From NCBI GenBank assembly GCA_949292875.1, contig CASFBJ010000009.1:1-64000 (forward strand): a stretch of 64,000 bases of DNA. The letters are read 5' to 3'. This DNA comes from an uncultured Christensenella sp. (lineage in GTDB: Bacteria; Bacillota; Clostridia; Christensenellales; UBA1242). Below are positions 58,074-64,000 of the stretch, piece by piece (position 1 is the stretch's first letter; the number at the start of each line of letters is the position of its first letter). The translations under genes and the position numbers were made by a program. The notes under the pieces were generated by a model. It saw nothing but the letters and a program-made list of their open reading frames with translations. It searched no databases and was not told the DNA's origin.

Positions 58074-60044
58074 TTATCCATTATAGTAAGCGTCATATTC
58101 TAGTACCATAGCTTCTTGCCAATCGGCAGGAGCATCAGGTATACCTTCAAGCATATCTTCCATACTAGTTGGTACAACAGTTGTATAAGCCATAATTATT
58201 TTAAATTGTCTTCCTTGATAATCGTTAGGCAAGTCAGATTTTAGTTTTATAGCAGATACAAATGGAATGTATTTTTCACCAGGAATAATTATGTTGTAGT
58301 AGTAGAAATAACCCGAAACATCATCATATCTTATAATATTTCTAGCATCATCTATTTCCATAACTTGATCAATTATATTTGTATATTCTATTCCGGGTTC
58401 GTCTATAAATTCAATATAAAATCTAAATCTAAATGCAAATGCAGAGTTCTTTTCTTGTTTTATTGTTCCATCTTCTTGTTCTATGTATCTATATTCTTCT
58501 GAACCTACGCGAATATCATCTTCAAATGTTATAACACTTCCAGGGAAGAAGTCATATCTAGCATTAGGGCTAGAAATATCTTCGCCATTACTTGGAACTA
58601 CTGTTAGAGTCATACCAGAGGCTTCTTCTTCTGCAACTTCCTTAGGGAACCAGTAGTCTTTACAAGCGTAGAATACAACAGCAAGAAGCAAGATTAATGC
58701 GACAAGTATTAGCCATCTCTTTTTGCCTCTCTTGACTTTATTTCCTATCAAGTCTTCTGCAGTTTCATCAAGGTTTGCACTTATATCATTTGTTTTGCTC
58801 TTCCTAGCTAGCATTTCTGCTTTGACATTGTCGTTAAGCATAGGGTCAATAAGTGCAATAATATCAAATTGGTCTTGCTCAGGTATTTGATTAGTTGAGT
58901 CGCCATATAAACTATCTATGTTGTTTTCATTAGTAGCATTATTTTGACTAATAGCTTCTGTAGTTTCTTTATCTTCTATAGTTTCTTTATCTTCGCTTCC
59001 ATTTATATCGTTTGCCATTAAAGGCTCTTCAATAGGCGTTATTTCTGCTGGTTTTACAGGCTCTATAACTACTTCATTATTTTGCGAGTTATTATCATCT
59101 TTTATTTGAGAAGTTTGTGTTGGCTTAGGAATGTCTATACCGTCTTGAACTTTATTATCTTCTTTAGAAGATGTAGGATATACAGTATTGCTTTCTTTAA
59201 GTGAATCTTTGTTTAGGTTACCTATATCAAATGATGTATCTATATCCGCCTTTTTGCGTCCTTTCTTAGCTATAGGCTCTAAGTTATTTTCCATTTCAAT
59301 ATTTGGAATGTTTTCTTCACTTTCAAAATCAAAAGAAGGCGGTGTTTGTGTTGGAATATTTTGATTGTTAAAGCTAGCATTTATGAAATCTACAAATTGT
59401 TTTTGTTCTTCCGGAGATATATGTAAATTGCTTATATTACTTGTAGGTATATTGTTAAAGTTAGGTATATTGTTAGCATTAAAATTTGGTATGTCTATAT
59501 TAGGAATGTTAGCGGTTGTTATATTTTCTAATGCGCCTTTATCTAGCCTCTTGTATTCATTAGGGAAAAGTGTTTTTGATATATTTGGATTGCTTTCTAA
59601 TGTCTTTAGTATAGACATTATGTCTTGCTTTGAAAGTGATACCGAATTTTCTAATTCTTTGTATCTGTTTCTTCCACGGACATTTACTTTACGAGTATTT
59701 ACTACATTTTGCGTTTTAAATTTGTCAATGAAAGACATATCGCTTTCATTAGAAGGTTGTGAACTTTTCTTAGTTCCTCTAGTATTTAAAACTTTTGAAG
59801 TATCAAAGTCTTGTTCATTGTTTGCAGTATTGTTTTTTTGTCTTAAATTTGTATTATCGCTATTTGAAGATGCTATTTTTTCGTAAAGTTCTGCTTTAGA
59901 TAGTTCCTTTACATTTTCATTAATTTTTCTATTATTAACGGAAAAATTAGATGCACTATCTTTTTTTGCATCTGTATTTTTGTTTCTAGTATTTTGCTTG
60001 ATTTCTAATTTTAAATCATCTTTATTTTTACTATCTTTATCCAA
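58074..60044 (-). CDS. Single-pass membrane protein with TasA/CalY-like outer domain
   Basis: A 656-residue protein. Residues 1-443 are polar (Asn, Lys, Asp, Glu, Ser) with little fold and an Ile-Pro-Asn-rich stretch (IPNIDIPNFNANNIPNF, about 184-200); positive charges just before the single helix (about 444-460) place this part in the cytoplasm. The outer domain (about 470-656) resembles the end of SipW-dependent camelysin/TasA-type proteins: DVSGYFYYYNIIIPGEKY then NDYQGRQFKI. Unlike those it has an internal membrane helix, not a cleaved signal. The start is TTG, eight bases after GGGAAAAG. It precedes the coupling ATPase in an apparent operon, so it may be its substrate receptor, regulator or envelope anchor; this is inference from position and topology. 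Confidence 0.75.
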   Translation of the reverse strand: MDKDSKNKDDLKLEIKQNTRNKNTDAKKDSASNFSVNNRKINENVKELSKAELYEKIASSNSDNTNLRQKNNTANNEQDFDTSKVLNTRGTKKSSQPSNESDMSFIDKFKTQNVVNTRKVNVRGRNRYKELENSVSLSKQDIMSILKTLESNPNISKTLFPNEYKRLDKGALENITTANIPNIDIPNFNANNIPNFNNIPTSNISNLHISPEEQKQFVDFINASFNNQNIPTQTPPSFDFESEENIPNIEMENNLEPIAKKGRKKADIDTSFDIGNLNKDSLKESNTVYPTSSKEDNKVQDGIDIPKPTQTSQIKDDNNSQNNEVVIEPVKPAEITPIEEPLMANDINGSEDKETIEDKETTEAISQNNATNENNIDSLYGDSTNQIPEQDQFDIIALIDPMLNDNVKAEMLARKSKTNDISANLDETAEDLIGNKVKRGKKRWLILVALILLLAVVFYACKDYWFPKEVAEEEASGMTLTVVPSNGEDISSPNARYDFFPGSVITFEDDIRVGSEEYRYIEQEDGTIKQEKNSAFAFRFRFYIEFIDEPGIEYTNIIDQVMEIDDARNIIRYDDVSGYFYYYNIIIPGEKYIPFVSAIKLKSDLPNDYQGRQFKIIMAYTTVVPTSMEDMLEGIPDAPADWQEAMVLEYDAYYNG

Positions 60045-60076
60045 AAATCTTTTCCCGTTTTATTTTTATTGTATGT

Positions 60077-60095
60077 GTATATATAATATATATAC
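60077..60095. promoter_or_regulatory. Palindrome upstream of TasA-like gene
   Basis: GTATATATA-A-TATATATAC is a perfect 9+9 inverted repeat 33 bases upstream of the TTG start. It may overlap the promoter; an AT-only palindrome is weak evidence. Confidence 0.3.
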
Positions 60096-60208
60096 GAATA
60101 TCTCTAAATAAGATTATAACTGAAAATCTATGTTTTGCAAATTAAAAAGCTTAAATATGGAAAAAACACATTTTTAGAAATAACATTATAGTGTAAAATT
60201 TTTTTAAA

Positions 60209-60242
60209 AAATAAGAACAATAAAGGATTAAAGTTCTTATTT
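60209..60242 (-). terminator. Terminator of ygiQ-type gene
   Basis: AAATAAGAAC (60209-60218) pairs with GTTCTTATTT (60233-60242). On the minus strand a T run follows. The stop codon of the radical SAM gene (60237-60239) is inside the stem. Confidence 0.75.
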
Positions 60243-62090
60243 ATATTTTCTTTTTTTTAATTGAGAATAAGTTTTGTGTACAGATTTATAAGGGATTAAG
60301 CACTTTTTATCGTTTCCTATTAAATCTTCTCTATGTGCAAGAACTAGTGCTTTATGTACTAAATGATAATTTTTTGGTATTTTAAATTGCAAAAGTGCTC
60401 TTTGCATAGCTTTTTCTTCGCTTGTTTTTGCTACATATATTGGTTTCAGTGTTTTAGGGTCTAATTCCGTATAGTATGCTGTTGTTGCTCGCGTTGAAGG
60501 GGTAGGATAGAAGTCTTGAACTTGCAAAGGTGTGTAATTTATTTCATGTAAGTATTCGGCAAGTTCTATGGCATCTTTTAGAGTGCATTTAGGGTGAGAT
60601 GAAATGAAATAAGGTACTAAAAATTGGTTTTTTCCTATTTCTTTATTGTAATTCATATACATTTTTACAAAATCTTTATAAATTTGACTATTAGGTTTAT
60701 TCATGAAGTCTAATACATTATTGCATATATGTTCTGGTGCTATTTTTAATTGGCCAGATATATGATATTTACAAAGTTCATGAAAAAATGTTTTATCTTT
60801 GTCATACATAAGATAGTCAAATCGTATTCCGCTTCTTATAAAAACTTTTTTAACTCCTTCTATTTCTCTCGCCTTTCTAAGCATATTTAAATAGTTAGTA
60901 TGTGAGACTTCAAGATTTTTACAAGGCTTTGTTCCTATACATTGTCTATTTTTGCAAATACCGCATACTAATTGATTTTTACAAGATGGTTCAAAAAAGT
61001 TTGCACTTGGTCCACCAATATCATGAATGTAACCTTTAAAATCTGGCATATTTACTATTTTCTTCACTTCCTCTAATATACTTTCTTCACTTCTTCGTTG
61101 AACCGCTCTTCCTTGATGATAGGTAAGAGCGCAAAATGCACAGTTTCCAAAACAACCTCTGTGACTATTTACAGAAAATTCTACTTCGTTTATAGCAGGT
61201 ACACCTTTTTTGTAAATAGGATGAGCTTTTCTTTCGTATGGTAGAGAATAAACAAAATCTAGTTGTTTTTGCTTAAGTCTTGGTGCTGGAATGTTTTGCA
61301 CTATGTATTTGTTTCCACATTTTTGTATAAGCCCTTTAGCATTAAGATTATCAGTATTTTGTTCTATTTGATTAAAAGCATCAATGTATTTTATTTTGTC
61401 AGCAACAACATCTTCGTAACTAGGTAATATTATATAATTTTTTGGATTTATAAGTTCTTCTTTTATTTTTTTAGATAAGTTTTCATAGGAAGATATATAA
61501 GATGTTCCTTCAATGCTTTTAATATTTTTTAACGGTTTTCCACTTTTTGCATAATCTAAAAGTTTCATCATTTGATATTCGCCCATACCATAAGATAATA
61601 AATCTGCACCGGTATCAACAAGTATGCTTGGTAAAACTTTATCTGCCCAATAATCATAATGAGCAAAGCGTCTCAAACTAGCTTCTATACCGCCAATAAA
61701 TATAGCTATATCATTTCCAAAAAGTCTTCTTAGATTTTTGCAATATACTGATAGCGCACGGTCCGGTCTTTTTCCATATACTCCGCCTTCGCTATATACA
61801 TCTTCTTTTCTTTTATTTTTTGCAACTGTATAATTATTTACCATGCTATCTACGACACCGCTACCAACTAAAAAAGCAATATTAGGTTTACCTAGTCTTG
61901 TATAGTCATCATCTTTAATAGGTTGTGCTATCACTCCAATGCTAAAACCTTGACTTTGTACAAGACGAGTTATTATCGCCATGCCAAAAGATGGATGGTC
62001 TACATAGGCATCGCCACTTATGTATATAAAGTCTAAAGTATCTAATCCTTTGCTAATCATATCTTTTTTATCTATAGGTAAAAATGACAT
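60237..62090 (-). CDS. ygiQ: YgiQ-family radical SAM protein
   Basis: A 617-residue radical SAM enzyme of a widely conserved family without a settled function. The N-terminal part has the family's strongly conserved FLPIDKKDM and GDAYVDHPSFG (26-36). The radical SAM cluster motif C-x3-C-x2-C is at Cys313, Cys317 and Cys320 (RGCFGNCAFC). A Cys-rich insertion follows (CKNQLVCGICKNRQC, about 378-392), and KIAPEH and QDFYPTP are later landmarks. Length is normal for a short family member. GAGGAT precedes the ATG. It is a single gene with a terminator overlapping its stop codon. Confidence 0.93.
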   Translation of the reverse strand: MSFLPIDKKDMISKGLDTLDFIYISGDAYVDHPSFGMAIITRLVQSQGFSIGVIAQPIKDDDYTRLGKPNIAFLVGSGVVDSMVNNYTVAKNKRKEDVYSEGGVYGKRPDRALSVYCKNLRRLFGNDIAIFIGGIEASLRRFAHYDYWADKVLPSILVDTGADLLSYGMGEYQMMKLLDYAKSGKPLKNIKSIEGTSYISSYENLSKKIKEELINPKNYIILPSYEDVVADKIKYIDAFNQIEQNTDNLNAKGLIQKCGNKYIVQNIPAPRLKQKQLDFVYSLPYERKAHPIYKKGVPAINEVEFSVNSHRGCFGNCAFCALTYHQGRAVQRRSEESILEEVKKIVNMPDFKGYIHDIGGPSANFFEPSCKNQLVCGICKNRQCIGTKPCKNLEVSHTNYLNMLRKAREIEGVKKVFIRSGIRFDYLMYDKDKTFFHELCKYHISGQLKIAPEHICNNVLDFMNKPNSQIYKDFVKMYMNYNKEIGKNQFLVPYFISSHPKCTLKDAIELAEYLHEINYTPLQVQDFYPTPSTRATTAYYTELDPKTLKPIYVAKTSEEKAMQRALLQFKIPKNYHLVHKALVLAHREDLIGNDKKCLIPYKSVHKTYSQLKKRKYK

Positions 62091-62198
62091 ATTATTATAT
62101 CCTCACAATTTATTCAAAAAATCTTTAATTATCTTTAAAATTAGATTTTAATCGTTGTAATAGGTATTTTATTTTAATTTTAACATAAAAACTAAAAT

Positions 62199-62221
62199 AA
62201 AAACTAGCGATGCTAGTTTTT
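62199..62221 (-). terminator. Terminator of SecB-like gene
   Basis: A perfect 10-pair stem (62199-62208 with 62212-62221) with loop GAT; TTTTTATTTTAG follows on the minus strand. The gene's TAG stop is inside the stem. Confidence 0.85.
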
Positions 62222-62614
62222 AAAAAGTTCATTGATATTTAGTAGTGGTAAGATATATGGAGGCATATTTAACATAGTTGAAACTTGAGAAACCAATGAC
62301 CTTAGATAAGGGAAAAGTGTTGCTGTTGAAGTGGTATTTACCAAATCTTTATTATCTTCATCTTCCCAATTCTCAAGATAAAAAGCGCCTCTTATACTAA
62401 CTTCTATACTAAAAGGGATAGGGGTATCTCCATCTTGAATAGTTACAGTTAGTTGATTATTAAATTCTTTATCACTTACTTTTATTATATCTCTTCTAAA
62501 CTTTGGTTGTAATGTTATATTTTGAGTTTGTTTAAAATCAAAATTTTTATTTATTTCTGCACTAGCTTTTGGAACTATATAATTTAAAAATCTCATATCA
62601 CTATTTGTACTCAT
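62213..62614 (-). CDS. SecB-like chaperone
   Basis: A 133-residue cytoplasmic protein that resembles SecB, which holds proteins unfolded for export. The end is the most telling: TATLFPYLRSLVSQVSTML followed by PPYILPLLNINELF matches the last helix and the proline-rich loop of SecB-fold proteins. The N-terminal half (FRRDIIKVSDKEFNNQLTVTIQ) has the alternating strands expected of that fold. SecB is typical of Proteobacteria and uncommon in Firmicutes, where SecB-like proteins also occur as chaperones in toxin-antitoxin sets, but no toxin gene is next to it. AAGGAG precedes the ATG. The role here, export or other, is open. Confidence 0.75.
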   Translation of the reverse strand: MSTNSDMRFLNYIVPKASAEINKNFDFKQTQNITLQPKFRRDIIKVSDKEFNNQLTVTIQDGDTPIPFSIEVSIRGAFYLENWEDEDNKDLVNTTSTATLFPYLRSLVSQVSTMLNMPPYILPLLNINELFKN

Positions 62615-62704
62615 AATTTTCTCCTTAAGTTGTGATAATATAGTTTACAATAAATTTTTTGAAAAAGCAAATAAATAAGATTGCGTAAATGATAAATTTT
62701 AAAA

Positions 62705-62724
62705 AAAAGTGCCTAAGCACTTTT
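62705..62724 (-). terminator. Terminator of spoVG
   Basis: AAAAGTGC, loop CTAA, GCACTTTT; on the minus strand a run of eight T follows. It lies 11 bases after the spoVG stop. Confidence 0.9.
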
Positions 62725-62735
62725 AAGTTTACTGA

Positions 62736-63020
62736 TTATTCTGCAGTATTTTTAGCATTTTCTAATTCTTTTTTATAAGCTTCTATAACAGCGTTATTTA
62801 TAGCTTCTCTTGTTTCAGTATTTATAGGATGAACTATATCTGAAAATTTGCCTGTGTTGTTGTTTTTCTTACTTGGCATGCTAACTATGAAGCCATCTTC
62901 TTTTTCTAGTACTTTGATATCGTGAACAACAAAGCAACTATCTATAGTCATAGATGCAATAGCCTTTATTCTAGAGTCTTCTTTATTTATTAGCTTAATT
63001 CTAATTTCTGTAATATTCAT
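62736..63020 (-). CDS. spoVG: SpoVG, regulatory RNA/DNA-binding protein
   Basis: A 94-residue protein of the SpoVG family, which binds nucleic acid and affects septation, sporulation and virulence genes in other Firmicutes. The match is clear over the whole core: NITEIRIKL, RIKAIASMTIDSCFVVHDIKV, FIVSMPSKK and FSDIVHPINTETREAI. I chose ATG 63018-63020 because family proteins begin there and AAGGATGG lies about 12 bases upstream; the longer frame to 63110 would add a hydrophobic stretch not found in the family. It is a single gene. Confidence 0.95.
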   Translation of the reverse strand: MNITEIRIKLINKEDSRIKAIASMTIDSCFVVHDIKVLEKEDGFIVSMPSKKNNNTGKFSDIVHPINTETREAINNAVIEAYKKELENAKNTAE

Positions 63021-63240
63021 TCTTATTTTTTGCACCATCCTTATTTTTATGATATAGTTATTATAAATTATAACAAAAATAAAATCAATTAAAATAATAA
63101 AAAATTGCAAAATAAATAAAAAAATATTTATTATTGTATTTTATTATATAACTTTCATATTTTTTAAAATTTATCTTGTAATTAGAATATTTTGTAAAGT
63201 GATTGAGTATATTACAAATATAGAGATTTAAGAGGTGTAT

Positions 63241-63693
63241 ATGCAAAAATATAATGACTTTGCCATGCCTAATTTAGAAAATATAGAGCAAATGGCAAAA
63301 GCGTATAGGGAATATGAGGAAAAACAAAAAAATAAGTTAGATGTAAAGCACTCTAATAGTTTATGTAAACCTGTTGCACAAGATTTATATATTTTAATAT
63401 ATAAAATTCATTTTATAGTTGATTATTTGTTTAAGAAATATAATAGAAATGAAAATATAAAAGATTTGCTAGAAAAAGTAAAAAAGGCGAAGATACATGT
63501 AGAAAGTCTTTTTGCAGATTACTATTTGCGTGAACCTAAAGATTATGTAATTGCAGATAATACTGCAGTGCAAGATATATGCGCTTTTTCAATCAATGCA
63601 ATTAAAATATGTCTTAAAAATTTTGACATAAAAGGTTTTAGTGAACTTGCAATGATGCTTGCAGATATAATAGAGTTGACTGTGAAATATTAA
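63241..63693 (+). CDS. Small helical protein, unknown function
   Basis: A 150-residue protein with no signal peptide or membrane segment and a mostly helical, charged composition (e.g. IEQMAKAYREYEEKQKNKLD). I recognise no family. AGAGG lies five bases before ATG 63241; an in-frame GTG at 63235 overlaps this site and is rejected. It is divergent from spoVG and convergent with the phosphoketolase gene, from which a strong terminator separates it. Confidence 0.65.
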   Translation: MQKYNDFAMPNLENIEQMAKAYREYEEKQKNKLDVKHSNSLCKPVAQDLYILIYKIHFIVDYLFKKYNRNENIKDLLEKVKKAKIHVESLFADYYLREPKDYVIADNTAVQDICAFSINAIKICLKNFDIKGFSELAMMLADIIELTVKY

Positions 63694-63722
63694 AGAAATA
63701 GTTGAGATTATTTTTAATAATA

Positions 63723-63794
63723 AACAAAAAAAGAACTTAAATGAATAAATCGTATTTATGTTATATTTATTTCATATTTAAGTTCTTTTTTGTT
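63723..63794. terminator. Bidirectional terminator
   Basis: A stem of 19 pairs with one bulged A (63723-63742 with 63776-63794) lies between the convergent genes; A and T runs flank both arms. Confidence 0.9.
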
Positions 63795-63803
63795 AGTTGT
63801 AAA

Positions 63804-64000
63804 TTAATTTTCTATCCATTTCCAATCTACAATCTCAGACATATCTACGCCATGTTCTGCAATGTAGGCTTTATGCTCTTTGATTTTGTTGTCCATTTCT
63901 TCTATAATTTCTTTGCCATAATCTAAAAGCATTGGAAGTCTTTTAATTACTGCCTTAACTAGACTAAATCTATCTACTTGGTTTAGTACTCTCATATCAA
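63804..64000 (-). CDS. Phosphoketolase (Xfp), C-terminal end only
   Basis: Only the last 65 or so residues are in the window. They match the end of xylulose-5-phosphate/fructose-6-phosphate phosphoketolase: DMRVLNQVDRFSLVKAVIKR, then EHKAYIAEHGVDMSEIVDWKW. The Asp codon before the internal Met (63996-63998) shows that the frame continues past base 64000, so this is the end of a longer gene and not a small protein. The enzyme splits sugar phosphates to acetyl phosphate, which suggests a phosphoketolase branch in sugar fermentation. Confidence 0.88.
   Translation of the reverse strand, partial: DMRVLNQVDRFSLVKAVIKRLPMLLDYGKEIIEEMDNKIKEHKAYIAEHGVDMSEIVDWKWIEN

Noticed and set aside
56002-60044. 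A conjugative or integrated element around the VirD4-like gene
   Set aside because: No relaxase, integrase, repeats of attachment sites or other transfer genes are seen, and base composition matches the neighbours.
63021-63110. The N-terminal extension of the spoVG frame
   Set aside because: It would add a hydrophobic stretch absent from SpoVG proteins, and a ribosome site fits the internal ATG at 63018-63020.
63804-63995. A complete 63-residue gene starting at 63995
   Set aside because: The frame stays open to the window edge and the sequence matches the inside of the phosphoketolase C-terminus, so it is part of a longer gene.
551-64000. TGA read as an amino acid
   Set aside because: The conserved genes (leuS, parC, ychF, uppP, spoVG and others) are full length under the standard code with TGG for Trp, so no recoding is needed.

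Overview
The window comes from a low-G+C, Gram-positive-type bacterium of the Firmicutes/Clostridia kind (genus not determinable from the sequence alone). The case rests on very AT-rich DNA, strong AGGAGG-type ribosome binding sites, the sporulation regulators SpoIIID and SpoVG, a YqzL-recO pair, lipobox lipoproteins and Clostridia-style topoisomerase genes. All 33 protein-coding genes I could call stop with TAA (29) or TAG (4); none uses TGA.

Layout. 1-303: tRNA-Ala(TGC) and two tRNA-Ile(GAT)-like units on the minus strand, one cut by the window edge and one with a 3' half that does not pair. 551-1687: spoIIID and a ttcA-type tRNA thiolase, convergent on a shared terminator. 2036-29332: two tandem paralogous giant lipoproteins (5072 and about 3957 residues) built of Ig-like and GLUG-type repeats; they fill about 42% of the window. 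The second gene has a leader that can fold in two mutually exclusive ways. 29562-36086: yqzL-recO, a CtpE-like P-type ATPase, a Nudix hydrolase, a helical-repeat protein and a BspA-type leucine-rich-repeat protein. 36099-40554: a parE-parC type II topoisomerase pair, with the LRR gene as third cistron. 40805-45204: an unrecognised alpha/beta-hydrolase-like protein, an MscS channel with a partner membrane protein, and the YchF GTPase.

45330-50297 is an envelope region: undecaprenyl-diphosphatase UppP, a SipW-like signal peptidase relative that has lost its catalytic Ser and His, a sugar-phosphate nucleotidyltransferase, then a tight three-gene set (GT2 glycosyltransferase, PlsC-like acyltransferase, CrtO-like membrane acyltransferase) that looks like a glycolipid pathway. 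50717-55833 holds two envelope proteins of unknown function, leucyl-tRNA synthetase and a SpoU-type rRNA methyltransferase. 56002-60044 holds the oddest pair: a VirD4/TraG-type coupling ATPase with no relaxase or other secretion genes in sight, preceded by a single-pass membrane protein with a long polar cytoplasmic part and a TasA/CalY-like outer domain. 60237-64000: YgiQ-type radical SAM protein, a SecB-like chaperone, SpoVG, a small unknown protein and the C-terminal end of a phosphoketolase.

No rRNA, CRISPR array, integrase, transposase or phage gene was seen. The best candidates for undescribed biology are the orphan coupling ATPase with its TasA-like partner, the giant lipoprotein pair with its switch-like leader, and the inactive SipW relative beside the surface-glycolipid genes.
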